Source: Nitrincola alkalilacustris
GTDB lineage: Bacteria; Pseudomonadota; Gammaproteobacteria; Pseudomonadales; Balneatricaceae
Length of the DNA: 64,000 bases
Assembly: GCF_008973755.1 (NCBI RefSeq)
Contig: NZ_WBOM01000003.1
Location: 248,001-312,000, forward strand
Direction of reading: 5' to 3'
Of this stretch, positions 1 to 8,154 are shown in pieces. The stretch's first letter is position 1. Each line of letters begins with the position of its first letter. The notes under the pieces were generated by a model. That model searched no databases and had not been told where the DNA came from. It saw only the letters and a program-made list of their open reading frames with translations. The position numbers and the translations under genes are program-made.

Positions 1-1286
1 TGCTCAACAAAATCGTTACCGAAGAGAGATCTTGCCGCTTCTGAACTCTTCAGGCGCTGCGCTGAATCCCACAGGGTTCGGGGCAGAGCGAGTTCTGGTG
101 CATGTTGCTGCTCGTAGGAGTTGCCCTTGACCTCGGGGTCTGGTTCCATCTCGTGTTCAATACCCCAGAGCCCTGCACCCAGTGCCGCAGCCAGAGCCAG
201 ATAAGGGTTGGCATCGGCTGAGCCCAGGCGGTATTCCACACGCTGTGATTTGTCGCTGCCGGGAATCACGCGCAGGGCCGTGGTGCGGTTTTCAACACCC
301 CAGGTGGCATCGGTCGGCGCCCAGAAGCCTGGAATCAAACGGGTATAGCTGTTCACCGTGGGGGCGAACATGGACAGCAACTCAGGCATAAGGCGCTGCT
401 GACCTGCCAAGAAGTGTCGCTGAATCTTGCTCATGCTGTGTGTCTGGGAGGGGTCATAAAAGGCCGATTTATTATCAGCCTTGTTACGCAGCGACAGATG
501 TATATGACCACTTTGTCCTGGATAGTTGGGTGACCATTTGGCCATGAATGTAGCCATCAGGTCATTGCGTTGCGCCAGCACTTTCATAAAGGTTTTGAAC
601 AGTGCGGCCTTGTCCGCAGCTGCCTCTGCTGCATCCACCGCAAGAGCAGCCTCAAGGACTCCCGGACCGGTTTCGGTATGCAGGCCCTCAATCGGGAAGT
701 CCATCACCTCGGCCATCTCCATGATCTGGTGATAGAGTTCGGCATGCACGGAGTTGCGAATCACGGAGTAACCAAAAAAACCGGGTGTGAAGGGTTTCAG
801 GTTGCGGTAGCCCTTTTCGCGGATGGAGTCGGGTGTTTCATCAAACATGAAAAACTCGTATTCAAGCGCTGCGTAGGCATCAAAACCCATCTGACTCGCT
901 TTTTCCAATACACGTCGAAGCGTACCACGTGGACAGATTTTTTCTGCCTGGTCACTCAGCTCAGCCAGAAAGAGCAACTGACCCTCTTCATCGTAGAGTT
1001 CACGACAGGTATGCGGGAGTATGCGCACGGGGGCATCGGGGTAGCCGGTATGCCAGCCTGTATAGGTGACATTGTCATATAGCTGATCTTTTGAGTCCCA
1101 ACCCATGATAACGTCGCAGAAAGCAAAGCCACTCTCCAGTGAGGAGAAGAATTTGCTGCGGCTCATGTACTTGCCACGCATGATTCCATCGCTATCGAAG
1201 ACTGCAACTTTCACATGGCTGAGGTTGCGTTCTTCAACAATTCGGCGCGCATCATCTGCTGTTTTGACATCACGTGCATTCATCAT
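1..1286 (-). CDS. glutamine synthetase family protein (partial, C-terminus cut by window edge)
   Basis: About 428 codons are present; the 3' end runs off base 1. The fold is the ATP-dependent amide/gamma-glutamyl ligase of the glutamine synthetase family. Visible family motifs are ALEYEFFMF (metal-binding Glu), GHIHLSL (substrate His), SYTRLIPGFWAP and NRTTALRVIPG (ATP/phosphate-binding Arg), followed by VEYRLGSADANPYLALAA. The adenylylation loop of GlnA is not in the part seen. The sequence fits the GlnA-like subgroup that includes gamma-glutamylpolyamine ligases better than housekeeping GlnA, but the substrate cannot be read from sequence. Two adjacent ATGs (1286, 1283) follow an AGGGG ribosome site; I take the first. 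A LysR gene lies 194 bp upstream on the same strand and is the obvious candidate regulator (inference). Confidence 0.9.
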   Translation of the reverse strand, partial: MMNARDVKTADDARRIVEERNLSHVKVAVFDSDGIMRGKYMSRSKFFSSLESGFAFCDVIMGWDSKDQLYDNVTYTGWHTGYPDAPVRILPHTCRELYDEEGQLLFLAELSDQAEKICPRGTLRRVLEKASQMGFDAYAALEYEFFMFDETPDSIREKGYRNLKPFTPGFFGYSVIRNSVHAELYHQIMEMAEVMDFPIEGLHTETGPGVLEAALAVDAAEAAADKAALFKTFMKVLAQRNDLMATFMAKWSPNYPGQSGHIHLSLRNKADNKSAFYDPSQTHSMSKIQRHFLAGQQRLMPELLSMFAPTVNSYTRLIPGFWAPTDATWGVENRTTALRVIPGSDKSQRVEYRLGSADANPYLALAAALGAGLWGIEHEMEPDPEVKGNSYEQQHAPELALPRTLWDSAQRLKSSEAARSLFGNDFVE

Positions 1287-1480
1287 ACGGTCCCCTGGAG
1301 GAGCTGTTTTTGCTCCGGCTTTATTGTTGTGAAGTCCTTATTTCGATTGAGTCTAGCGATAGCCGTAAGGGGGAGCAAACAACATTACAAACACTTACTA
1401 CGTGTTATTAGAAAATCTTATAGTAAGAGGAGGAGCGGTTGGGCGGGCTGGATTATGAGAGAGCTTGTAGAACAAGCGCA

Positions 1481-2437
1481 TCATCCGATGCTGATCTGAT
1501 CCATCAGCCAGGGAAGCTCCTGGGCAACTTCAGCCAGAAAGCTGTCGCGCAGTATCTGGCGGCTGTCCTCGGCAATCTCCTTTGGCAGGTCCGACAGTTC
1601 ACCACGTCTTGCGACAAGAGTCAGATGCCGAAAGGGTGCTTCCTGTGGCAGTGGCACACAGTTGACCTGATGCAGGCGGATACCACTTTGAAACAAACAC
1701 AGCGGGGTAGTGATCGTCCAGCCCGCACCGGATGCCACCATTGAAACGACCGCATAGGAGTTGTCCAGGCGCAGACGCTGAGCGGGCTCAAGCTGTATAT
1801 GACGCAGATAGCGTTCGATGGTCTGGCCAATCAGTGAATGTGCGCTGTAACGGACAAAATCCATTTTTTTGTTCAGTTGCTGCAGATCACCGGGGTCGCC
1901 TTTGTAGTCATTCGGCAAAGCCAGAATAAAGGGTTCGCGCAAAATCTGATAGCGCACCAGGTCGGTGTATTCATCCAGGTTGTCATCGGAGATGATGATA
2001 TCAACGGCGCGAGACATCAGTCCGTGCGCATGCATATGTGACAGCCCGGTTGTCAGGCTCCAGTCGCGGGTACGTCGTTTCACGGCCTCAAGCAGTGGTC
2101 TGCCGACGGCGGTCGCCAGTGAATCCACCATGGCAACATTCACCTGGCGCAACTGCTGGAAATTGGACTTGCGAATATCCTGGCTGGTTTTGCGTGCCTC
2201 AGCCAGCAGGCTGGAGGCACGATCATAAAGGAAGCGCCCAGCCGCAGTCATTTCGATAGGCCTTACAGAGCGGTCCAACAGTGTGCTGGACAGGTTGCTC
2301 TCCAGGTTTGAGAGCGTCTGTGATACTGCGGACTGCGTCATGCCAAGGCGCTCAGCTGCAACAGTCATATTGCCGGTTTCGGCAACCTGCACAAACACTT
2401 CAAGCGCTTTCAGATCAAAACCGAAAATACTGGCCAT
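1481..2437 (-). CDS. LysR family transcriptional regulator
   Basis: The 318-residue protein has the usual LysR length and layout. The winged helix-turn-helix is at about residues 7-65, with the signature AERLGMTQSAVSQTLSNLE, followed by a linker helix and an effector domain from about residue 90. It lies upstream of, and co-oriented with, the glutamine-synthetase-family gene, so it may control that gene. LysR proteins more often control a divergent gene, and here the divergent side holds only a possible small RNA (2534-2618). The inducer is unknown. Confidence 0.93.
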   Translation of the reverse strand: MASIFGFDLKALEVFVQVAETGNMTVAAERLGMTQSAVSQTLSNLESNLSSTLLDRSVRPIEMTAAGRFLYDRASSLLAEARKTSQDIRKSNFQQLRQVNVAMVDSLATAVGRPLLEAVKRRTRDWSLTTGLSHMHAHGLMSRAVDIIISDDNLDEYTDLVRYQILREPFILALPNDYKGDPGDLQQLNKKMDFVRYSAHSLIGQTIERYLRHIQLEPAQRLRLDNSYAVVSMVASGAGWTITTPLCLFQSGIRLHQVNCVPLPQEAPFRHLTLVARRGELSDLPKEIAEDSRQILRDSFLAEVAQELPWLMDQISIG

Positions 2438-2500
2438 GGTTACCGGGTTCCATCCAACTGGTCACTGGATATTGAGTCTGCGGGATCAATTCAGAAGCTG

Positions 2501-2527
2501 CTTACAGGGAAAGACTGATCTGATAAT
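2501..2527 (+). promoter_or_regulatory. weak candidate promoter for the possible small RNA
   Basis: CTTACA (2501-2506) and GATAAT (2522-2527) are separated by 15 bp. The -10 is good (5/6), the -35 fair (4/6) and the spacer short. It is listed because it would start transcription near 2534, just before three successive hairpins. Confidence 0.25.
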
Positions 2528-2533
2528 GAACTT

Positions 2534-2618
2534 TTCTCGGATAAAAGGTACTAACCTTCCAGTCCCGCAGTGTTTAAAAGCACTGTTTTCACCGGCAGCC
2601 CGTGTTGCCGGTTTTTTT
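2534..2618 (+). ncRNA. candidate small RNA with three stem-loops
   Basis: No gene on the plus strand precedes the terminator at 2591-2618, yet that terminator is strong in the plus direction only. Upstream of it are two more perfect inverted repeats: AAGGT/ACCTT at 2545-2549 and 2554-2558, and CAGTG/CACTG at 2568-2572 and 2581-2585. Three consecutive hairpins ending in a T-run give an RNA of about 85 nt, divergent from the LysR gene. I do not recognise it as a known RNA family. The 5' end is inferred from a weak promoter. Confidence 0.4.
2591..2618 (+). terminator. rho-independent terminator
   Basis: A perfect 7-bp stem ACCGGCA/TGCCGGT with an 8-nt loop is followed by seven T residues on the plus strand. 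The other side has no T-run, so it works for plus-strand transcripts only. Confidence 0.7.
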
Positions 2619-2639
2619 ATGTCCAAGGATGGACGGTAC

Positions 2640-2666
2640 GCTGGCAATGCAGGAGCAATTGCCAGC
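2640..2666. repeat. 9-bp hairpin between convergent transcripts
   Basis: GCTGGCAAT (2640-2648) and ATTGCCAGC (2658-2666) form a perfect 9-bp stem with a 9-nt loop. There is no T-run on either side. It lies downstream of the slyD-like gene and may stabilise its 3' end. Confidence 0.4.
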
Positions 2667-2731
2667 TCTGACTCCACCTACCATCCCGATGGTACGGGCG
2701 GAGCCAGGTGCCGAATTAATATCCGTAGAAG

Positions 2732-3193
2732 TTACTGTACGTGACCTTCGGTCAACTCTTCAGCAGTTGCTTCACGCACATCAACGACTTTGACATCAAA
2801 CGTCAGAGTCTGACCTGCAAGTGGGTGGTTGCCATCCAGCACGATATTGTCACCCTCTACCTCGACAACGGTAACCGGTTGCTCGCCCCAGGGGGTCTGT
2901 GCCATGAACTGCATACCGACCTGAATCTCGGCAATATCGACAAAGTTGCTGCGATCGACTGACTGGATCAGCTCTTCACGAACTTCGCCATAAGCCTGAT
3001 CCGGTTCGACAACGACCTGCAGGCTGTCGCCGCTTACTTTGCCGACCAGTGCGTTTTCCAGACCCGGAATAATATTGTTGGCACCGTGAAGGTAAGCGAG
3101 TGGATCCTGACCTTCTGAACTATCCATCACCTCACCAGCTGTGTTGGACAGAGTGTAGTGAATTGAAACAACGGTGTTTTCTGCAATCTGCAT
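2732..3193 (-). CDS. slyD: FKBP-type peptidyl-prolyl cis-trans isomerase, SlyD-like
   Basis: Catalyses cis-trans isomerisation of prolyl bonds and acts as a chaperone in the cytoplasm. The 153-residue protein has the split FKBP domain of SlyD: DPLAYLHGANNIIPGLE matches the substrate-site segment, and the insert-in-flap region runs from about residue 68 to 130, ending DGNHPLAGQTLTFDVKV. It stops at EELTEGHVQ, where E. coli SlyD continues into a His/Cys-rich nickel-binding tail, so metallochaperone function is unlikely. The start at 3193 follows AGGAGA by 7 nt; an in-frame ATG 36 bp further upstream lacks such a site. It could also be called FkpB-like, but the flap sequence is closer to SlyD. 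Confidence 0.9.
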   Translation of the reverse strand: MQIAENTVVSIHYTLSNTAGEVMDSSEGQDPLAYLHGANNIIPGLENALVGKVSGDSLQVVVEPDQAYGEVREELIQSVDRSNFVDIAEIQVGMQFMAQTPWGEQPVTVVEVEGDNIVLDGNHPLAGQTLTFDVKVVDVREATAEELTEGHVQ

Positions 3194-3264
3194 TGAGCAT
3201 CTCCTGCTATTGATCATATTGGGCAGCAATCAGCTTCTTCAGACTGCATGCGCTTGCTAAATTG

Positions 3265-3298
3265 CCTGAATCTTCTACTCAATGAAGAAAGATTCAGG
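3265..3298. terminator. possible terminator hairpin
   Basis: CCTGAATCTT (3265-3274) pairs with AAGATTCAGG (3289-3298). It sits after the GGDEF gene (minus strand) and before the slyD-like gene. The T-run is poor on both strands, so termination is a guess. Confidence 0.35.
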
Positions 3299-3330
3299 TC
3301 ACACTCAGGTTGAGCCTGGGCGATACGGGG

Positions 3331-4899
3331 TCATGCTAACGAGCCAGACTGGCCAGCGCAACCCTGATTGGCTTTCCTTTGTCGCTTGACGACATACATC
3401 GCTGCATCTGCCTTGCTCAAGAGTTGATCTGCATCCAGGTCATCTGATTGGCTGGTGATGATGCCAATGCTAGGACCGTCATAGTTGAGCGTCACTGCAG
3501 GCAGCTCAAACCGCCCCCGGGTAGCTTCTGATATCCGTTGTGATAATTGTGTACGTTCTTCTTCAGCATCTTTGTCCTGGCTGGCTGTCGCAATCAGAAC
3601 AAACTCATCACCTCCAAAGCGGGCTGCCATATCACCGGCCCGTATTATCTCACTCAAGCGAGTCGCAAAAGCGATAAGAAAATCATCACCAACATCATGG
3701 CCATGAGCATCATTGATCTGCTTGAATTTATCCAGGTCTATAAATGCAATGTGGACCTGTTCATCTGTACGCTTGCCACGACTCAAGCGGCGCCCCAGCT
3801 CATCAATCAGGTAGCGTCGGTTGGGGAGGGTCGTCAGCGGGTCATGCATGGCAAAGAAGGTCAGCCGTTTGTTGGCTTCCTCTATCTGCTTCAGGTGAAG
3901 AAGCCGGTCTGCCAGTAATGACAGATAGTTTGAACAGTTGCTAAGCATCTGAAATTCGCTGCTGTCATGGCTGATCGGCTCTTGTGAAAGAAGCAGGATT
4001 CCACCATGCAGCAGATCATCTGCAACAGCACAGATCAGCACTACTGAGACAGGCGCCTGATGTGGAGCACTGATGCTCTTGAGTCCTTTTAACTTCGTCA
4101 GATCGACTTGCTGAAACAGCAGTGTGGTCAAGCCTGGCTCGGTTCTATTTTCGCTGCTGTATCTGTGCAGCAACAGATCAGTGATCAACGGCTGACAGGA
4201 CTTATCTTCAGCCTCGAATGTATGTGGGGCATCATCAATGACCTCAAAGGGTATGGCGTCTGTCCAGAGCTGTCTGGCTTCTAGCAGGTCTGCAGTCTGA
4301 TGTATCATCCTGTTCAGGTTGTCGGCTGACAGGCAGCCTGCTCCGACGCTTGCCACGACAGACATCTCATCGATTTTTTTCTCGGCCAGTTCGGCACGTT
4401 GCTTCGCCTGTTGGGCATTGGCTTCTCGTGAGGCCTGCTGAGAGATCAGCTGACTGAAGAGTCTGAGTACATCCATCACCTCACTATCGATGGCGATCGC
4501 CTCGGAGCTTGCTCCACAGAGGGTGCCGAACAGACTGCCGTCAGCAGACCTGACAGGGATGCTCATATAAGTTTGCAGCCCCAACTCTGCGGCAGCTTCA
4601 GAGTCTCCCCATATACCAGGGACATCCTGCGTTATGAATCGCCCCTCCTCAAGCGCCCGACGACAAAGGGTGTCGGACCAGGGCACTTCCATCCCTTCCT
4701 GCAGTAAAAGATTGCCGCTGTTCTGGGAAAACAGAATGCGCTGCACCTCTGCAACTTCGTCGATCGTTGTCAGGTAGGTGGATTCGAGCCGTGTGATCCG
4801 TTGCAGCAAGTCAAGCAATGGGCGGGTGAGGGCTTCCAGATCTCCGGCATGTGACACTGACTGCGCCAGCTGATGAAGCTGATAGTCCATGCTGCTCAT
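3331..4899 (-). CDS. GAF-GGDEF diguanylate cyclase
   Basis: Likely makes cyclic di-GMP from two GTP in the cytoplasm. With the start at 4899 it has 522 residues: a GAF sensor domain at about 20-160, a second, less clear sensor-like region (about 200-335), and a GGDEF domain at about 350-505. The GGDEF active site is intact (429-433), and the product-inhibition I-site RAGD lies exactly five residues before it, so feedback control is expected. No membrane segment is seen. ATG 4899 follows AAGG at good spacing; an in-frame TTG at 4959 would add 20 residues of poor sequence. The GAF ligand is unknown. Confidence 0.93.
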   Translation of the reverse strand: MSSMDYQLHQLAQSVSHAGDLEALTRPLLDLLQRITRLESTYLTTIDEVAEVQRILFSQNSGNLLLQEGMEVPWSDTLCRRALEEGRFITQDVPGIWGDSEAAAELGLQTYMSIPVRSADGSLFGTLCGASSEAIAIDSEVMDVLRLFSQLISQQASREANAQQAKQRAELAEKKIDEMSVVASVGAGCLSADNLNRMIHQTADLLEARQLWTDAIPFEVIDDAPHTFEAEDKSCQPLITDLLLHRYSSENRTEPGLTTLLFQQVDLTKLKGLKSISAPHQAPVSVVLICAVADDLLHGGILLLSQEPISHDSSEFQMLSNCSNYLSLLADRLLHLKQIEEANKRLTFFAMHDPLTTLPNRRYLIDELGRRLSRGKRTDEQVHIAFIDLDKFKQINDAHGHDVGDDFLIAFATRLSEIIRAGDMAARFGGDEFVLIATASQDKDAEEERTQLSQRISEATRGRFELPAVTLNYDGPSIGIITSQSDDLDADQLLSKADAAMYVVKRQRKANQGCAGQSGSLA

Positions 4900-5141
4900 G
4901 GTGGGCCTTGTATGTGTGATTGATTCATCTATTCTTGACCGAGATGGCAGGAGCGTCAAGCCAGTCCGACCCCTGTGATCCTGTCACGAAAATACAGCGT
5001 ATCTATCTGACTGTTTTAAAATGAACTATTCTTTAAACCAAAGAGTATTTTTTATAAACCATCTCGGATCTGATGTGTCATAAAGTATTCATCCGGGCAC
5101 GCCATGATCCCTTGGAGTAGCAGGCTACAGGAGTGTAGATA

Positions 5142-6116
5142 ATGAAGATAAACAGCCTTGCCGTTATCGGTGCAGGTATTGCAGGTATGGTGGTCGCCAG
5201 AACGCTGGCGGACGCAGGTGTAGATGTCACGGTTTTTGATAAAAGCAGAGGTACGGGTGGGCGTCTGGCTTCGACGAGAGTCGGGACGCTGACAGCTGAT
5301 ATGGGGGCTCCGTGGATAGTACCGGAGAAGACGGAGATGGGCCGTTGGCTGAAGTCCTTCTCTGAAGTTACAGACTGCTGGACACCCGCCCGAGCGGATT
5401 TTGCATTAGCAGGCTCAACAGATGAGCAGACAGGACTTGTCGCAACACCACGCTCCAGTGCACTGACAAGACAGTTGGCTGCTGGGTGCAGATTGGTTCC
5501 GGAAACGCTGGTGACCGTGGTATGGCCGGACCAGGAGGGTGTGATGCTTCGGGATAGTGGTAGTGAGCCGTTGGGTCATTTTGATAGAGTTGTCGTGGCA
5601 ACTCCTGCGCCTCAGGCGTCCCCATTGCTGGATGCGGTACCTCGCTTCAGGCAGCGGGCAGACGAGGCAGGCACGGAGCCGGCATGGGTTTATGTGGTTG
5701 AGCTGGATAATAGGCCCGAGCGTTTGCAGTCGATGGACTGGCTGGAGGGTGACCACCCGTTGTTTCGTCGAGTGGTGCGCGACAGCAGCAAGCCTGGCCG
5801 CACAGGTGAGGTATGGGTGCTGGAAGCCAGGTCGGAGTGGAGTCATGAATATATCCACCTGACACCTGAAACGGTCGGAGCTGAGATGCAGGCTGCGTTT
5901 GAGGTGCTGGCCGGTGAACCACTGACTGTAGTGTCGAGTAGAGTGCATCGCTGGCTTTATGCGCATGCAGTACCCTGCGGCTGCGATGAGTTATCCTTAT
6001 GGGATCCGGGTACCGGTATCGGTGCCTGCGGTGACTGGCTGCATACCGGTGGTATGGAGGGCAGCTGGCAAAGCGGTCTCGACCTTGCCCGTAAATTGCT
6101 GGCGTCGGGGCATTGA
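5142..6116 (+). CDS. renalase-like FAD-dependent oxidoreductase
   Basis: The 324-residue protein begins with a Rossmann FAD-binding site (VIGAGIAGMVVARTLADAG, Gly residues near 10-15) and the following acidic end and DKSRGTGGRLAST segment, typical of bacterial renalase-like amine-oxidase-family proteins. These oxidise reduced nicotinamide isomers or amines; the actual substrate is not known. The C-terminal GDWLHTGGMEGSWQSGLDLA is the usual closing FAD motif. Start ATG follows CAGGAG by 8 nt. It diverges from the GGDEF gene and lies 99 bp before moxR, so it is probably not in that operon's core. Confidence 0.85.
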   Translation: MKINSLAVIGAGIAGMVVARTLADAGVDVTVFDKSRGTGGRLASTRVGTLTADMGAPWIVPEKTEMGRWLKSFSEVTDCWTPARADFALAGSTDEQTGLVATPRSSALTRQLAAGCRLVPETLVTVVWPDQEGVMLRDSGSEPLGHFDRVVVATPAPQASPLLDAVPRFRQRADEAGTEPAWVYVVELDNRPERLQSMDWLEGDHPLFRRVVRDSSKPGRTGEVWVLEARSEWSHEYIHLTPETVGAEMQAAFEVLAGEPLTVVSSRVHRWLYAHAVPCGCDELSLWDPGTGIGACGDWLHTGGMEGSWQSGLDLARKLLASGH

Positions 6117-6215
6117 TTTGCAGGGTTTACTGATAACAGAGAAGCGATTTGACAACCATTTTCCAGAAAACCTGTCGCTGGCTCAGCCCACACTGTGGTG
6201 TCATGGAGGTGCAAT

Positions 6216-7148
6216 GTGAGTGATCTGCTGGCGCAGAAGTTCCAGAATAGCGTAGACGAACTGGGTAAGGTGCTGCTGGGTAAAGAGCAGCAGATTCGAT
6301 TGGCGATCACCTGTCTGCTGTCCGGAGGACATCTTCTGATTGAAGATCTGCCGGGCATGGGTAAGACAACGCTGGCACATTCACTGGCTCGCGTGTTCGG
6401 GTTGGCTGATAAGCGTGTTCAGTTCACCAGTGATATGCTGCCTGCCGATATATTGGGTGTCTCGGTCTTTGAAGCTGCCACTGGTCAGTTTCGTTTTCAT
6501 CCTGGACCGGTATTCACGCAGGTACTGCTGGCTGATGAGATCAATCGCACCACGCCGAAGACTCAGAGTGCCTTGCTGGAGGCGATGGAAGAGGGGCAGG
6601 TGACGCAGGATGGTGAAACCCGGGTGCTTCCGACCCCCTTTTTTGTGATCGCGACACAGAACCCCGTTACTCAATATGGTACCTTCCCGCTGCCGGAATC
6701 ACAGCTTGATCGTTTTCTGATGCGAATCGCATTGGGTTACCCTGCCCCCGAGGTTGAGCGCCGGCTGCTGACGGTCGGAGATACCCGCCAGCAGATAGAC
6801 TCACTGCAGACGATGGTGACGGTACAGGAGCTGATGCAGGCACAAAAGGTGATTAATGAGGTGCATGCCTCCAGCAGTCTGATCGATTATCTGCAGCGAC
6901 TGGTGCAGTACACGCGTGAAGGCAGTGGGTTCAGCTCTGGTGTGTCGCCCCGTGGTGCGTTGGCACTGCTGCGCTGTGCCAGAAGCTGGGCGTGGCTGGA
7001 GGGAAGAGAGCATGTCGTACCTGAAGATCTGCAAAGGGTACTGGAGCCGGTGATCGGTCATCGCATTCGCCCTGCCGAGGATATTGCCGGACACACTTCG
7101 ACCAGGCTGGTGGCTGAGCTGCTCAGTCAGGTCGATGTGATGTCTTAG
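6216..7148 (+). CDS. MoxR family AAA+ ATPase
   Basis: Chaperone-like ATPase thought to activate or assemble partner proteins. The 310-residue form has Walker A (GMGKTTLAH), Walker B (LLADEINR), and the AAA_3 features TPKTQSALLEAMEEGQV and ATQNPVTQYGTFPLPESQ that mark the MoxR group. The GTG at 6216 is chosen because GGAGG ends 6 nt before it; an earlier in-frame GTG at 6195 has no such site. It heads the moxR / DUF58 / transglutaminase set common in Pseudomonas relatives. Confidence 0.93.
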   Translation: MSDLLAQKFQNSVDELGKVLLGKEQQIRLAITCLLSGGHLLIEDLPGMGKTTLAHSLARVFGLADKRVQFTSDMLPADILGVSVFEAATGQFRFHPGPVFTQVLLADEINRTTPKTQSALLEAMEEGQVTQDGETRVLPTPFFVIATQNPVTQYGTFPLPESQLDRFLMRIALGYPAPEVERRLLTVGDTRQQIDSLQTMVTVQELMQAQKVINEVHASSSLIDYLQRLVQYTREGSGFSSGVSPRGALALLRCARSWAWLEGREHVVPEDLQRVLEPVIGHRIRPAEDIAGHTSTRLVAELLSQVDVMS

Positions 7149-7164
7149 TTGAGTTGAGTTGAAT

Positions 7165-8154
7165 ATGAAGATCGGGCACTGGACTTCAGGTTTGCGTCAT
7201 CGTATACAGGCCTGGGCCTTGCGTCGCTCTCCTGCCTCGCGCTCTGTCACACTTACCCAAAAGCGGATCTACATTCTGCCGACCCTGTCTGGAATGATGT
7301 TCCTGTTACTGCTTTTTCTGTTGCTTCTACTCGCGATCAATTACCAGAATAACCTTGCCTATGCGGCCACTTTTTTACTGGGTGGCATGTTTATCGTGTC
7401 GATTCTGCACACCTACAGCAATCTGGCGGGTCTGAGGATCACAGCGGTTTCCGGGCACCCATGTTTCGCCGGAGAAATGGCCGGGTTTACGCTGAAACTG
7501 CAACGCCCGGAGAAGCGTGTTTATGAGCAGCTTGATTTTTCATGGCAGGAAGGGCCGCCACTGATGCTGGATATGACCGGCGATACACAGGTTCAGATTG
7601 AACTGGCTTGCCATGCACCCAGCAGGGGTTGGTGCCAGCCTGGCCCCCTGCGTATTCAAACGCGCTATCCTTTCGGGCTGTTTCGCGCCTGGACCTGGAT
7701 CAACACAGATCTGCGAGCACTGGTGTATCCGCGTCCACTGCCGGGTGGTGACCTGCCACCGGTTGCCTCTGGTGAGGGAGAGGGGCTGGAGATGCGTCAC
7801 GAAGGTAGTGATGATTTCAGTGGTCTGACTCGTTTTGAGCCGGGGATGTCGCCCAGGCGTGTGGCCTGGAAGGTGTTTGCACGCGGGCAGGGGATGCATG
7901 CCAGCGAGTATGTCGCTCATCATGATCGTAAACTCTGGTTGGATTGGGATGGCTGGCCAGCGCTGAATGTCGAGCAGCGCTTATCTCGCCTGAGTTACTG
8001 GGTGGTTCGTCTGGCGCATACCAATCAGCCTTATGGCTTGAGGCTGCCCGGAAAGGTTTATCCTCCGGCAACCGGGGATGCACAACGCCAGCGTCTGCTG
8101 CAGGCGCTGGCGTTATTCCGATTACCTGAAACACAGGTGGAGGCTGAACGATGA
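7165..8154 (+). CDS. DUF58 domain-containing membrane protein
   Basis: The 329-residue protein has two close membrane segments at about residues 38-80 and a DUF58 domain toward the C-terminus (motif GLTRFEPGMSPRRVAWKVFA). DUF58 proteins accompany MoxR ATPases and often contain a von Willebrand-like fold; the exact role is unknown. ATG 7165 is preferred over TTG 7159, though neither has a strong ribosome site. It sits 16 bp after moxR, and its stop overlaps the ATG of the next gene (ATGA), which implies coupled translation. Confidence 0.9.
   Translation: MKIGHWTSGLRHRIQAWALRRSPASRSVTLTQKRIYILPTLSGMMFLLLLFLLLLLAINYQNNLAYAATFLLGGMFIVSILHTYSNLAGLRITAVSGHPCFAGEMAGFTLKLQRPEKRVYEQLDFSWQEGPPLMLDMTGDTQVQIELACHAPSRGWCQPGPLRIQTRYPFGLFRAWTWINTDLRALVYPRPLPGGDLPPVASGEGEGLEMRHEGSDDFSGLTRFEPGMSPRRVAWKVFARGQGMHASEYVAHHDRKLWLDWDGWPALNVEQRLSRLSYWVVRLAHTNQPYGLRLPGKVYPPATGDAQRQRLLQALALFRLPETQVEAER

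Noticed and set aside
5415-5966. 183-codon minus-strand frame
   Set aside because: Antisense to the renalase-like flavoprotein gene, with Cys/His/Pro-rich shadow composition.
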